Program-made: the position numbers and the translations under genes
Assembly: GCA_018402635.1 (NCBI GenBank)
Contig: JAGYIP010000008.1
Location: 248,001 to 312,000, forward strand
DNA from: Burkholderiaceae bacterium
GTDB taxonomy: Bacteria > Pseudomonadota > Gammaproteobacteria > Burkholderiales > Burkholderiaceae_A
Length of the DNA stretch: 64,000 nt
Reading direction: 5' to 3'
In this document: positions 18,682 to 28,904 of the stretch, piece by piece
Position numbering within the stretch: position 1 is the stretch's first letter
Layout: the number at the start of each line of letters is the position of its first letter
Notes under the pieces: generated by a model
Database searches by the model: none
Told to the model about the DNA's origin: nothing
Seen by the model: the letters and a program-made list of their open reading frames with translations, nothing else

Positions 18682-19506
18682 ATGCCTTCTACCAGCCCGC
18701 TTGTATTTACGGACGTCAGCTTTGGCTACGGCACGCGTGCGGTGATTGACAGCCTTAGCCTTGAGCTCAAGGCGGGCGAGGTCCTTGCCATTATGGGTGG
18801 CTCGGGCGTCGGCAAGACCACCTTGCTGCGGCTGATGACCGGGCTGGTCGCCTCGAGTTCGGGCAGCGTGAGCGTCTTCAACCAGTCGCTAAGCGGGGTA
18901 AGTCACCAAGATCTTTTCGCAGCTCGCAGGCGCATGGGGCTCTTGTTTCAGTTTGGGGCGCTCTTTACCGACCTGAGCTGCTTTGAAAACGTGGCCTTCC
19001 CTTTGCGTGAGCATACCGACCTGTCTGAGCAGATGATTCAAGACATCGCCTTACTTAAACTTGAGTCGGTTGGCCTGCGTGGGGCTGCTCAACTTATGCC
19101 CTCTGAGATTTCGGGCGGCATGGCCCGACGGGTTGCCTTGGCTCGAGCCATTGCCCTTGACCCAGAACTTATTCTTTACGACGAACCCTTTGCGGGGCTG
19201 GACCCCATCTCGCTTGGGGTCACGGCGCGGCTTATACGGCGGCTCAACGATGCCCTTGGGGCAAGCTCTGTTGTGGTCACCCACGATGTGGCCGAGACCT
19301 TTGCCATTGCCGATCGTATTGCTGTTCTAGCCCCAGGTAAGGCCGGAGCAAGGCTTGTTGCGGTGGGTGAGCCCGCTAGCCTGCGTGAATCGCAGGACCC
19401 TTACCTGCGTCAGTTCCTAAAAGGGGAGGAGGATGGTCCCGTGGGCTTTCACTACCCTGCCCCCGAGCTCTCGGACTCTTTTTTTGGAAAGGCATCACGG
19501 CTTTGA
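18682..19506 (+). CDS. mlaF: Phospholipid ABC transporter ATP-binding protein MlaF
   Basis: A 274-residue ABC ATPase. Walker A is GGSGVGKTT, the signature is EISGGMARRVALARA, and Walker B is LILYDEPFAGLDP. The SGGMARR form of the signature is typical of MlaF/Mkl proteins. It powers the inner-membrane MlaFEDB complex that moves phospholipids between the membranes and keeps lipid asymmetry. First gene of mlaFEDACB; its stop overlaps the mlaE start. Confidence 0.97.
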   Translation: MPSTSPLVFTDVSFGYGTRAVIDSLSLELKAGEVLAIMGGSGVGKTTLLRLMTGLVASSSGSVSVFNQSLSGVSHQDLFAARRRMGLLFQFGALFTDLSCFENVAFPLREHTDLSEQMIQDIALLKLESVGLRGAAQLMPSEISGGMARRVALARAIALDPELILYDEPFAGLDPISLGVTARLIRRLNDALGASSVVVTHDVAETFAIADRIAVLAPGKAGARLVAVGEPASLRESQDPYLRQFLKGEEDGPVGFHYPAPELSDSFFGKASRL

Positions 19507-20309
19507 GCACGCCTGCGCCCTCTGGCCTGCGAGCGCGAATTGAATCGCTTGGCGAGTCGTTTATAACCCTGCTTGAGCAGGCTGGCGCCTTTTTGCTTTT
19601 GTTCTTTGCCATTGTGCGTCGCCTGCCCATTTTGTTTGCGCGTCCTCGCCTGGTGGCGGCACAGGTTCATTTTCTGGGCAATTATTCGCTCGCCATTATT
19701 CTTGTCTCAGGCCTTTTTGTTGGCCTGGTTCTGGGTCTTCAAGGCTATTACACCCTGCGTCGTTACGGCTCAGAAGAGGCGCTCGGTCTGTTGGTCGCCC
19801 TCTCGCTTGTGCGGGAGCTTGGGCCAGTCGTAACCGCCCTGCTTTTCGCTGGCCGAGCTGGCACAGCGCTTACCGCCGAAATCGGGCTTATGAAGGCCGG
19901 TGAGCAGCTCTCGGCCATGGAGGCCATGGCCGTGGACCCCGTGGCCAGGGTCCTGGCGCCTCGACTCGTGGGGGGGCTTATTGCAGTGCCCGTGCTTGCA
20001 ACCCTTTTCTCAGCCGTGGGCATTATGGGTGGCTGGATTGTGGGTGTCGGACTCATTGGTGTCGACCAGGGAGCCTTCTGGTCCCAGATGTCGGGCGGGG
20101 TGGCTTTTTATGACGACATTCTTAATGGTCTGATCAAGGCGATTGTCTTTGGGGTTGTTGTGACTCAGATTGCCCTTTATTTTGGCTACAGCGCCCGGCC
20201 AACCCCCGAAGGAGTCTCACGCGCTACCACGGCCACTGTGGTGGTGGGCTCCCTTGCCGTGCTGGGCCTTGACTTTGTTTTGACCGCACTTATGTTCAGT
20301 GGTTTTTAG
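19503..20309 (+). CDS. mlaE: Phospholipid ABC transporter permease MlaE
   Basis: A 268-residue MlaE/YrbE permease with about five membrane segments and the conserved EIGLMKAGEQLSAMEAMAVDP loop region near residue 125. Together with MlaF it forms the transporter core under the MlaD hexamer. The start is TTG at 19503, overlapping the mlaF stop (TTGA). No nearby ATG gives the full first helix. Confidence 0.96.
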   Translation: MSTPAPSGLRARIESLGESFITLLEQAGAFLLLFFAIVRRLPILFARPRLVAAQVHFLGNYSLAIILVSGLFVGLVLGLQGYYTLRRYGSEEALGLLVALSLVRELGPVVTALLFAGRAGTALTAEIGLMKAGEQLSAMEAMAVDPVARVLAPRLVGGLIAVPVLATLFSAVGIMGGWIVGVGLIGVDQGAFWSQMSGGVAFYDDILNGLIKAIVFGVVVTQIALYFGYSARPTPEGVSRATTATVVVGSLAVLGLDFVLTALMFSGF

Positions 20310-20334
20310 CGAGCGGTCTGATACGCTAAGCCTT

Positions 20335-20850
20335 ATGCAACGAACAATCAATTTAGCTGTTGGAGCTTTTCTGGTCCTCGGCCTCCTAGGCCTGCTTTTT
20401 CTTTCTCTGAAAGTCAGCAACCTCATGGGCTCCTCTGTTCCTAAGGGTTATCAGGTTCATGCCCTTTTCGACGACATTGGTGGGCTTAAACCCAGCTCGG
20501 CGGTTCGCAGTGCAGGTGTGCTTGTGGGCCGAGTTCAGTCCATCGACTTCGACGGCCAGCGTTATCAGGCAAGGGTTACCCTACTGCTTGACGGTAACGT
20601 GCAGTTCCCGAAAGACAGTTCCGCCCAGATTCTTACCTCGGGGCTGCTTGGTGAGAAGTACATTGGACTGCAACCAGGTGCCGACACTGAAATGCTCGCA
20701 AGCAACGATCGAATCATCATGACCCAGTCGGCAGTTGTGCTTGAAAATCTTATTTCGCAGTTTCTTTACAACCGATCATCCTCCGAGCCATCTGGCTTGG
20801 CACCCCCTGCAGGTCAGTCAGACTCTCTCGGCCTGCCCGGGCTCAAATAA
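20335..20850 (+). CDS. mlaD: Outer membrane lipid asymmetry protein MlaD
   Basis: A 171-residue MCE-domain protein with one N-terminal membrane helix (residues 8-28) and an MCE domain (about 38-118, FDDIGGLKPSSAVRSAGV onward). It forms the periplasmic hexameric ring that passes phospholipid to MlaC. The frame is open from 20299 (GTG inside mlaE), but ATG at 20335 places the basic MQR just before the helix. The tail after residue 140 is Pro/Ser-rich. Confidence 0.95.
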   Translation: MQRTINLAVGAFLVLGLLGLLFLSLKVSNLMGSSVPKGYQVHALFDDIGGLKPSSAVRSAGVLVGRVQSIDFDGQRYQARVTLLLDGNVQFPKDSSAQILTSGLLGEKYIGLQPGADTEMLASNDRIIMTQSAVVLENLISQFLYNRSSSEPSGLAPPAGQSDSLGLPGLK

Positions 20851-20858
20851 ACATTACG

Positions 20859-21556
20859 ATGATTCAGCGCCTACTGCTTCTTACCCTGCCTTTTGTTCTT
20901 CTTACGGGCTGCGCTTCTCTGCCGCCAGGGCATACCGTCGACGAGCGAGACCCTTGGGAGCGATACAACCGAGCCATGTTTAGCTTTAACGACAACGTGG
21001 ACAAGGCTGTTCTTAAGCCTGTCGCCCAGACCTACAAGGCCACCATTCCTGCGGTTATTCGCGACCGGGTAACCCACTTTTTTGCCAATTTATCTGACCT
21101 TGCCTCGGTGGTGCACCACACCCTTCAGGCAGAGCCCAGGTCGGCCTTGGAATCCACAGGCCGCTTTGTTGTCAATTCCACTGTGGGTCTTTTTGGTTTG
21201 TTTGACCCCGCCTCAAGCATTGGGCTGGCCAGAACCAATGAGGACGCAGGGCTCACTCTGGGTCGCTGGGGAGTGGGCCATGGGCCTTATGTCATGCTGC
21301 CCCTGCTTGGGCCAAGCAGCCTGCGAGATGCTGTGGGTACCGCGGCCGACATGCGCATGGACATAACCGGTGAACTGCTTAACCCAGATTCTTCCGAGCG
21401 TGCCGCTCTTATTGGTGTTCGGGTTGTCGACCTGCGTACGGGGCTGTTGGAGATTGAGAAGGGGTGGACCTTATTTCGTTTGATCGTTATATCTCAGTGC
21501 GCTCCGGCTATTTTGCTCGCCGTGAGCGGCTTCTGGAGCAGGGGGCGGCTGAGTGA
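20859..21556 (+). CDS. mlaA: Outer-membrane lipoprotein MlaA/VacJ (frameshifted near the 3' end)
   Basis: A lipoprotein (LTGC lipobox, Cys18) of the VacJ family that removes misplaced phospholipid from the outer leaflet with MlaC. DPWERYNRAMFSFND and GPYVMLPLLGPSSLRD are family motifs. In the sequence as given, the frame leaves the family after ...LLEIEKG and runs to 21584. Adding one G to the G4 run at 21461-21464 restores EKGVDLISFDRYISVRSGYF and a stop at 21554-21556 that overlaps the mlaC ATG as TGATG. The intact gene therefore ends at 21556. Confidence 0.92.
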
Positions 21557-22263
21557 TGTTTCAAGTCTTCCCCCTTCGCTTTGAACGAAGCCTCCTCTTG
21601 GCCTTTAGCCTTTTGATTGTTGCATCGGCTTCCAGTGCCCAGGCTGGGCCGTTGCCGGCAGTGCCCGCGCCCTTGCAGCTTGCCCAAAACCCTACTGCCA
21701 TGGCCGCACCCGAGGACGTTGTTCGGCGGGTTACCCAAGACGTTATTGATGTTTTTAAGTCCGATCGCAGTCTGACACAAAGGCCCGACCCCGAGCGTGT
21801 TCTGGCCATCGTCAACGAACGGGTCATGCCCGTTGTGAACTTCAGTCGCATGACCGCTCTTTCTGTGGGGCGCTATTGGAACCAGGCCACGGCCGAGCAG
21901 CAGCAGCAGCTCATGGGGGCGTTTCGTGAACTGCTTGTACTCACCTACTCGGAGGCGGTTACCTATGCGCCCGAGGCCACCATCCAGATTCGTCCAGGCC
22001 GTTACCTGCCCACCGACGACGATGTGATTGTGCGCACCTTGCTGCAACGCCCCTCAAAAGAGCCCATTCCCATCGACTATCGCATGCAAAGAACAGCCTC
22101 AGGCTGGAAGGTCTACGACTTTAATGTCCTTGGCCTTTGGATGGTCGAGCACTATCGCGCGCAGTTTGCTCAAATTATTTCTGCGCGAGGAATTGATGGG
22201 CTTATTGGCGTTCTTATCGAGAAGAACAAAAGCCTAAGGCAGACTCGTACTGGGCGCCCCTAG
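21556..22263 (+). CDS. mlaC: Phospholipid-binding periplasmic protein MlaC
   Basis: A 235-residue exported protein with an N-terminal signal peptide (about residues 10-28, ending ASSAQA). The MlaC/Ttg2D domain includes VMPVVNFSRMTALSVGRYW and the RPGRYLPTDDDVIVRTLL strand. It shuttles phospholipids across the periplasm between MlaA and MlaFEDB. ATG at 21556 is coupled to the restored mlaA stop; a GTG at 21553 is also in frame. Confidence 0.95.
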   Translation: MFQVFPLRFERSLLLAFSLLIVASASSAQAGPLPAVPAPLQLAQNPTAMAAPEDVVRRVTQDVIDVFKSDRSLTQRPDPERVLAIVNERVMPVVNFSRMTALSVGRYWNQATAEQQQQLMGAFRELLVLTYSEAVTYAPEATIQIRPGRYLPTDDDVIVRTLLQRPSKEPIPIDYRMQRTASGWKVYDFNVLGLWMVEHYRAQFAQIISARGIDGLIGVLIEKNKSLRQTRTGRP

Positions 22264-22326
22264 GTTCTGTTGAGCCTGCAGGCCACCCCTCGGTGCAACA
22301 AGCCGGCCAACGAATTGAATCATACG

Positions 22327-22653
22327 ATGACAACCGTTAACAGCCCCAGTGCCCAGGCCATCCAGCTCAACGGAATGCTTGTGAGGTCGCAGGTTAGTAC
22401 ACAACTCGAGTTCTGGAATAAAGCCTTTCAGGCTTTTTTGGCTCAGGCTAAAGCCTCAGGTTCTCAGCAGGCAGAGCTTGTTGTTAGCCTTAAGGGCATT
22501 GAGAAGGTGGACACGGCTGGACTTGCGGTGCTCTTGCAGCTCTCGCGGCAGGCCTCGCAGCACGGCGTGGACCTTGTTTTTCAAGACGCCTCCCCACAGC
22601 TTCTTGCCCTTGCACAGCTCTGTTCACTCAATAAATTGCTTCGCTTTACATGA
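22327..22653 (+). CDS. mlaB: MlaB-like STAS domain protein
   Basis: A 108-residue STAS protein with the core pattern LKGIEKVDTAGLAVLLQL, as in anti-sigma antagonists and MlaB. MlaB binds MlaF on the cytoplasmic face and is needed for complex assembly. The frame opens at 22270, but ATG at 22327 fits the domain start. Its stop overlaps the next gene (ATGA). Confidence 0.88.
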   Translation: MTTVNSPSAQAIQLNGMLVRSQVSTQLEFWNKAFQAFLAQAKASGSQQAELVVSLKGIEKVDTAGLAVLLQLSRQASQHGVDLVFQDASPQLLALAQLCSLNKLLRFT

Positions 22654-23399
22654 CTGCGGCTGTCGTTTTTCGGTCGGTCTCAAAGCAGTACTCCGCGAGG
22701 CTGGGTGCGCCGCTTCTTGCACTCGATAAGGTGGATTTTCAGATTGAACGCGGCGAGTTCTTTGGTCTGCTTGGGCCCAACGGCGCAGGCAAGACCAGTC
22801 TTATTCAAATTATGGCGGGCCTTTCAACGCCAAGCTCTGGCCATGTTGAGGTCTTGGGTGAGCGGGTTGATCGGAACCCTAGCCTTACACGCCGCAGGCT
22901 GGGTGTGGTTCCGCAGGAACTTGTCTTCGATCCGTTTTTTACGGTTCGAGAGACGCTTGAGATTCAGTCAGGATTCTTTGGGCTGGCGAACAACGGCGTC
23001 TGGATTGATGAGTGCCTGGAGTCACTAGGGCTTACCGATAAGGCCCAGACCAACCTGCGCGCCCTGTCTGGAGGAATGAAGCGGCGCGTTCTGGTTGCCC
23101 AGGCCCTTGTTCATCGCCCGCCGGTGATTGTCTTGGATGAGCCAACCGCAGGCGTTGATATTCAGCTAAGGGAGAGTCTCTGGGCCTTCATTGGCGGCCT
23201 TAACAAAAAGGGCCACACCATTTTGTTAACCACCCATTACCTCGAGGAGGCAGAGGCCTTGTGCACTCGGGTGGCGTTTCTCAACAGGGGCAGGCTCATG
23301 GCTGTCAAGCCCACCAGCGAGCTCCTGGCCCGCGAGGGCCGTCTTGAGGCGGTCTTTCGTCGAATTGTCTCTGAAGACCTTGATCCCGAGAAGGCATAG
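22650..23399 (+). CDS. ABC transporter ATP-binding protein (YadG type), no permease beside it
   Basis: A 249-residue ABC ATPase of the ABC-2 export class. Walker A is GPNGAGKTS, the signature LSGGMKRRV, and Walker B VIVLDEPTAGVD, followed by the TTHYLEEAE switch. In many betaproteobacteria this gene is followed by a YadH-type ABC-2 permease before ibaG; here only nine bases separate it from ibaG. Partner and substrate are unknown. Translation is coupled to mlaB. Confidence 0.9.
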   Translation: MTAAVVFRSVSKQYSARLGAPLLALDKVDFQIERGEFFGLLGPNGAGKTSLIQIMAGLSTPSSGHVEVLGERVDRNPSLTRRRLGVVPQELVFDPFFTVRETLEIQSGFFGLANNGVWIDECLESLGLTDKAQTNLRALSGGMKRRVLVAQALVHRPPVIVLDEPTAGVDIQLRESLWAFIGGLNKKGHTILLTTHYLEEAEALCTRVAFLNRGRLMAVKPTSELLAREGRLEAVFRRIVSEDLDPEKA

Positions 23400-23408
23400 A
23401 ATTAGAAG

Positions 23409-23663
23409 ATGGTTCAGCCAAACGACATTGAAACTTACATCCGCCAAGGCCTTGACTGCACGCACCTTCAGGTCGACGGTGATGGTCATCACTTTGAGGC
23501 GGTGATTGTCAGTCCAGTTTTTGAAGGCCTTCGGCTTGTTGCGCGCCATCAAAAGGTCTACGGGGTACTGGGCGACCGCATGCGCCAGGAAATTCACGCC
23601 TTGTCGATGAAGACGCTTACGCCGCAGGAGTGGTCCGAGCAGTCCTCACAGCCTTCAAGCTAG
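23409..23663 (+). CDS. ibaG: BolA family protein IbaG
   Basis: An 84-residue BolA/IbaG (YrbA) protein. The helix-strand core includes [20 protein letters not shown], and [17 protein letters not shown] holds the conserved histidine that can share a 2Fe-2S cluster with a monothiol glutaredoxin. It is located just before murA, as in E. coli and most betaproteobacteria. Confidence 0.94.
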   Translation: MVQPNDIETYIRQGLDCTHLQVDGDGHHFEAVIVSPVFEGLRLVARHQKVYGVLGDRMRQEIHALSMKTLTPQEWSEQSSQPSS

Positions 23664-23677
23664 GGCTCACGCTTTTT

Positions 23678-24955
23678 ATGGATCGTTTTCTTATCGAAGG
23701 CGGCGCGCCGCTTAAGGGCGAGGCCTTTGTCTCGGGCGCGAAAAACGCTGCCCTTCCCATTCTTTGTGCGAGTTTACTTAGCTCGCAGCCTCTGGTGGTT
23801 CGAAACCTTCCGCCCTTGCGAGATGTGCGCACCATGATCAGGCTTCTCACGGGCATGGGAGTGACGGTACAAACCTTAGCAAGCGAAGGCCTCGGGCAAG
23901 AGGTTCTCAGCCTAGAGGCAGGCAATGTCGACAAGCTCGAGGCGCCCTACGAGCTTGTGAAGACCATGCGCGCCTCTATCTTGGTGCTTGGCCCCATGCT
24001 TGCTCGCTTTGGCCAGGCCCTTGTCAGCCTTCCCGGGGGCTGCGCCATTGGCCAAAGGCCGGTCGATCAACACATTCGAGGTCTTCAGGCGATGGGTGCA
24101 TCGGTGGAGGTCCAAAAGGGCTATCTGGTGGCGCGTGCCTCGCGGCTTAAAGGCGCCCACATTGCCACCGACATGGTTACTGTGACGGGCACTGAGAACT
24201 TTATGATGGCCGCCTGCCTGGCCGATGGCTGCACAGTCATTGATAATGCGGCTCGCGAACCCGAGGTGGTCGATCTTGCAAAGTGCCTTACCGCCATGGG
24301 CGCAAAAATTTCGGGAGCGGGCACCGACCGTATTGTTGTTGAGGGTGTTCGCGAGCTGCGTGGTGCCGATCACCTGGTTATGCCCGACCGCATCGAGGCA
24401 GGAACCTTTCTCTGTGCCGTTATGGCAACGGGGGGTGAGATTCTTTTAAAGGGCGCACGCGAGACGCACATGGCAGCCACGCTCGATAAGCTTCGGCAGG
24501 CTGGCCTGCAGGTGCGTGCCACCGACGATGGCCTGTGGGCGAAGGCCGAGAAAAGGCCCCTGCCCGTTGACATTCGCACCGCCCCTTATCCTGGCTTCGC
24601 AACCGACATGCAGGCGCAGTTTATGGCGGTTAACACCATCGCCCAGGGCACAAGCACGGTCGCCGAGACCATTTTTGAAAACCGGTTCATGCATGTGCAG
24701 GAGCTTCAACGGCTTGGCGCCCAGATTCGTATCGACGGGCACACAGCCATTATTCAGGGGGCAAAGAAATTAACGGGCGCAGCGGTGATGGCCACCGACC
24801 TGCGGGCCTCTGCGGGGCTTGTTATTGCAGGACTTGTTGCCGAGGGCGAGACAGAGATCGATCGTATTTATCACCTCGATCGTGGCTACGACCGCATGGA
24901 AGATAAGCTCATTGGGCTTGGCGGCAGGGTTCGTCGTATTAAGGCGGCCGCATGA
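23678..24955 (+). CDS. murA: UDP-N-acetylglucosamine 1-carboxyvinyltransferase
   Basis: The first committed step of peptidoglycan synthesis: transfer of enolpyruvate from PEP to UDP-GlcNAc. The protein has 425 residues. The N-terminal [11 protein letters not shown] holds the Lys/Asn substrate residues, and the loop with the PEP-reactive cysteine reads [14 protein letters not shown]. The frame is open from 23630 inside ibaG, but ATG at 23678 gives the family's usual start MDRFLIEGG. The stop overlaps hisG by four bases. Confidence 0.97.
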   Translation: MDRFLIEGGAPLKGEAFVSGAKNAALPILCASLLSSQPLVVRNLPPLRDVRTMIRLLTGMGVTVQTLASEGLGQEVLSLEAGNVDKLEAPYELVKTMRASILVLGPMLARFGQALVSLPGGCAIGQRPVDQHIRGLQAMGASVEVQKGYLVARASRLKGAHIATDMVTVTGTENFMMAACLADGCTVIDNAAREPEVVDLAKCLTAMGAKISGAGTDRIVVEGVRELRGADHLVMPDRIEAGTFLCAVMATGGEILLKGARETHMAATLDKLRQAGLQVRATDDGLWAKAEKRPLPVDIRTAPYPGFATDMQAQFMAVNTIAQGTSTVAETIFENRFMHVQELQRLGAQIRIDGHTAIIQGAKKLTGAAVMATDLRASAGLVIAGLVAEGETEIDRIYHLDRGYDRMEDKLIGLGGRVRRIKAAA

Positions 24956-25605
24956 TTACCGTTGCGCTCTCCAAGGGACGAATTCTTACCGAGGCATTGC
25001 CTTTGTTGCAGTCTGTTGGCATTGCGCCAAGCGAGGACCCCGAGAAGACCCGCAGGCTTGTTGTTCCAAGCCTGCGAAAGGACGTTCAACTTCTTCTTGT
25101 TCGCGCAAGCGATGTGCCTACCTACGTCCGCTATGGCGGCGCCGATCTAGGTATTGTCGGGTCCGATGTCCTTCAGGAGCAGGGGCTTGAGGGGCTCTAC
25201 CAGCCGGTTGACCTGCGGATAGGTTGTTGTCGCCTAAGCCTGGCTGCGGCACACGATTTCGACGCAGCCAGGCGTTTGGTGGCCGGAAGTCGACTGCGCG
25301 TGGCAACGAAGTACACACGACTTGCAAGAGACTACTTTTCGAGCCAGGGTGTCCATGCCGATCTCATTAAGCTTTACGGCTCAATGGAACTCGCACCCAT
25401 CATGGGGCTTGCCGATGTCATTGTTGATCTGGTCTCCACCGGGGCCACCCTTGCGGCCAATGGGCTTATTGAAATCACTGCAATTACCGAGATCTCCTCC
25501 CGGCTTGTGGTGAATCAGGCCTCTTTAAAGCTTCATCAGACGACAATCGTTCCTTTGATCCAGGCCTTTGAGGCCGCAACGCTTGCAGGAACAACCCCGT
25601 CATGA
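24952..25605 (+). CDS. hisG: ATP phosphoribosyltransferase, short form
   Basis: The first step of histidine synthesis (ATP plus PRPP). At 217 residues this is the short HisG, which lacks the regulatory C-terminal domain and normally needs HisZ; hisZ is not in the window. Motifs: [10 protein letters not shown] at the start and the PRPP-site region [15 protein letters not shown] near residue 162. Coupled to murA upstream and hisD downstream by four-base overlaps. Confidence 0.96.
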   Translation: MITVALSKGRILTEALPLLQSVGIAPSEDPEKTRRLVVPSLRKDVQLLLVRASDVPTYVRYGGADLGIVGSDVLQEQGLEGLYQPVDLRIGCCRLSLAAAHDFDAARRLVAGSRLRVATKYTRLARDYFSSQGVHADLIKLYGSMELAPIMGLADVIVDLVSTGATLAANGLIEITAITEISSRLVVNQASLKLHQTTIVPLIQAFEAATLAGTTPS

Positions 25606-26915
25606 TGCTTCACCTCAACAGCCGGCAGGCCGACTTTCATAGAATCTTTCAAGACCGGCTTGCCTTTGAGCCAGGCCTTGACGCATCGGTTGTTGACTCT
25701 GTTCGCGCGGTTCTTGCTGATGTCCGTCATCAGGGTGATGAGGCCGTTATTCGTTACACGGCCCAATGGGACGGTCTGTCCGTCTCCTCCATGACCCAGC
25801 TTGAAGTTCCCCCCGAGCAGATGCGGACAGCCTTCAACAATCTTGATGCGGCCAAGCGCAGTGCACTCCAGACTGCGGCAGAGCGTATTGGCCGATTTCA
25901 TCAGGCTCAGAAACAGAGTTCGTGGTCCATGAATGACGGGCAGGGCTCTGAACTTGGTCAGCGCATAACGCCCATTGACCGCGCAGGGCTCTACGTTCCC
26001 GGGGGCAAAGCCGCCTACCCATCGTCTGTGCTCATGAATGCAATTCCTGCAAAGGTGGCCGGTGTTCGTGAACTTATTATGGTGGTGCCAACCCCAGGCG
26101 GTGAGCGCAACGAACTGGTGCTTGCTGCTGCGTTTTTGGCCGGTGTTGATCGAATCTTCACCATTGGAGGCGCCCAAGCCGTTGGGGCATTGGCCTACGG
26201 CACGCAGTCTGTGCCGGCGGTCGACAAGATTGTGGGTCCAGGCAACGCCTATGTGGCCGAGGCCAAGCGCCAGGTGTTTGGGCGAGTCGGCATTGACATG
26301 ATTGCGGGCCCGTCGGAAATTCTTGTTATTTCAGACGGATCGGTCTCACCCCAATGGGTGGCCATGGACCTCTTTTCTCAGGCCGAGCACGACGAGATGG
26401 CCCAGTCCATTTTATTAAGCTCAGATCCGCAGCACAGCCTTGAGGTGCTTAAGGCCATCGAGAAGCTCTTGCCCGAAATGCCTCGTCGTGCAGTCATCGA
26501 AAAATCGCTTGCCGATCGAGGCCTGGTGGTTGATGTTCAGTCATTGCAAGAGGCCTGCGAGCTTGCCACCCTAGCAGCACCCGAGCACCTTGAAATTCTC
26601 ACGGCCGCTCCCGAGCAATGGGCCGAGCAGATTCGGCATGCGGGCGCTATTTTTATGGGGCCTTACGCCTCGGAGTCTTTGGGAGATTACTGCGCAGGGC
26701 CCAACCATGTTCTGCCCACCATGCGCAGTGCGCGTTTCTCCTCGCCCCTTGGGGTGTATGACTTTCAAAAGCGCACCAGCATGCTGAAGGTCTCTAAAGA
26801 ATCGGCCCAGGCCTTGGGCCTAGTGGCCGCTGAACTTGCCTGGGGCGAGGGCCTTGCCGCCCATGCTCGGGCTGCCGAACTGCGAATGCAGCCCGTACCC
26901 AAGCCGCGCTACTAA
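25602..26915 (+). CDS. hisD: Histidinol dehydrogenase
   Basis: A 437-residue zinc enzyme that oxidises L-histidinol to histidine in two NAD-dependent steps. Visible landmarks are [20 protein letters not shown] near residue 125, the glycine-rich [21 protein letters not shown], the QAEHDE zinc/active-site segment and GPNHVLPT. It is the last his gene here: three bases later hemB begins on the other strand, so the operon stops after two genes. Confidence 0.97.
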   Translation: MMLHLNSRQADFHRIFQDRLAFEPGLDASVVDSVRAVLADVRHQGDEAVIRYTAQWDGLSVSSMTQLEVPPEQMRTAFNNLDAAKRSALQTAAERIGRFHQAQKQSSWSMNDGQGSELGQRITPIDRAGLYVPGGKAAYPSSVLMNAIPAKVAGVRELIMVVPTPGGERNELVLAAAFLAGVDRIFTIGGAQAVGALAYGTQSVPAVDKIVGPGNAYVAEAKRQVFGRVGIDMIAGPSEILVISDGSVSPQWVAMDLFSQAEHDEMAQSILLSSDPQHSLEVLKAIEKLLPEMPRRAVIEKSLADRGLVVDVQSLQEACELATLAAPEHLEILTAAPEQWAEQIRHAGAIFMGPYASESLGDYCAGPNHVLPTMRSARFSSPLGVYDFQKRTSMLKVSKESAQALGLVAAELAWGEGLAAHARAAELRMQPVPKPRY

Positions 26916-26918
26916 GCT

Positions 26919-27965
<1,047 letters not shown>

Positions 27966-27991
27966 TCACACTATTTTTTTGGGAAGCTTGT

Positions 27992-28010
27992 AAAAAAAGA
28001 TGCATTTTTT
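27992..28010 (-). terminator. A/T-tract palindrome between engB and hemB
   Basis: A7 then GATGCAT then T6 forms an AT-rich inverted repeat that ends in a T7 tract when read on the minus strand, 38 or more bases after engB stops. It could be a weak terminator for engB or simply a curved AT-rich upstream element of hemB. Confidence 0.3.
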
Positions 28011-28047
28011 ATGAAATTCTGTAAAACTTTCGTTGTGGCGTTCTGTC

Positions 28048-28824
28048 CTAGACAACAGGCGTCATGCCTCCCGCTTCTCCTCCCTGAGCGGGCGCCTTCA
28101 CAAAGGCATTATCGCCGGTGGCCTCGCTACCGGCTTTTTTTTGCCCCAACCAGTCGGCAAGCTTCTCGAGCAGTTCGTCTCGGCCAGTCTGTTTCAGGCC
28201 TGAAAAAAGGGACGCCGACACAACCCCTCCCCACTGGCCCGCCTTCTCTTTAATGAGGGTGTTGACGGCACGCAGGGTTTGAGCCTGTTGCTGTCGACCG
28301 AGTTTGTCAGCCTTGGTTAATAGAATATGGACGGGTCGTTGGCGTGGTCCAAACCAGTCGAGTAACTGGGTGTCCAGCAGACCAAGGGGGTGCCGACAGT
28401 CGCAGACCAGAATAAGCCCCATCAGGTTTGGGCGCGTGGCCAGGTAGCGCGTGAGTTCCAGCTGCCACTGCTTTTGCATAACTTTACTTACTGCCGCGTA
28501 GCCATAGCCAGGCAGGTCCACCAGCCGACCAATCTCCTGCTCGTTCTCAAAGAGTCCAAACAGGTTAATTAACCGTGTTCGACCAGGGGTTTTGCTTGCG
28601 AAGGCGAGCCGGCGACGCTGGCAAAGCACATTCAGCGTAGTGGATTTCCCCGCATTGGAGCGGCCTGCAATGGCAAACTCCGGAGCTGAAGGGTCTGGAA
28701 GCTGATCGACACGTGCCGCACTCTTAAGAAATGCAATGGCCGACAGTCGTCTAGAAAGCCAGTCGGCTTCGGCAGAGGGGGGCGCAGGGGTATTTAAGCC
28801 CCGGGTTTGCACTAAACTAGGCAT
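28048..28824 (-). CDS. engB: Ribosome biogenesis GTP-binding protein EngB (YsxC/YihA)
   Basis: A 258-residue Era/Obg-type GTPase needed for late 50S assembly. G1 is AGRSNAGKST, G3 is DLPGYGYAAVSK, G4 is LTKADKL and G5 is VSASLFSG. The catalytic domain ends near residue 220 and is followed by a polar tail (SEATGDNAF...). The longer N-terminus (about 40 residues before the domain) is common in betaproteobacteria. ATG at 28824 diverges from the cytochrome c4 gene. Confidence 0.96.
   Translation of the reverse strand: MPSLVQTRGLNTPAPPSAEADWLSRRLSAIAFLKSAARVDQLPDPSAPEFAIAGRSNAGKSTTLNVLCQRRRLAFASKTPGRTRLINLFGLFENEQEIGRLVDLPGYGYAAVSKVMQKQWQLELTRYLATRPNLMGLILVCDCRHPLGLLDTQLLDWFGPRQRPVHILLTKADKLGRQQQAQTLRAVNTLIKEKAGQWGGVVSASLFSGLKQTGRDELLEKLADWLGQKKAGSEATGDNAFVKAPAQGGEAGGMTPVV
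28114..28142 (+). terminator. Terminator-like hairpin with T8, antisense inside the engB 3' end
   Basis: GCCGGT pairs with ACCGGC around a 9-nt loop and is followed by eight T on the plus strand. The plus strand carries no annotated gene upstream (hemB and engB are on the minus strand). It may stop antisense or read-through transcription before the cytochrome operon, or be a chance product of the coding sequence. Confidence 0.4.
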
Positions 28825-28861
28825 ATTGCAGTGAACTACTTCGATCTTCGCGAACTCTCAT

Positions 28862-28880
28862 TTGGGTCACCCAAGTGACC
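28862..28880. promoter_or_regulatory. Overlapping inverted repeats between engB and cytochrome c4
   Basis: TTGGG-TCA-CCCAA and GGTCAC-CCAA-GTGACC are two perfect inverted repeats sharing bases. They lie in the divergent gap 40-60 bases from the engB start. The symmetry suggests a dimeric regulator site, but no regulator is identifiable. Confidence 0.3.
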
Positions 28881-28904
28881 ACAAGGTTAAAGGCCATAGA
28901 AATC

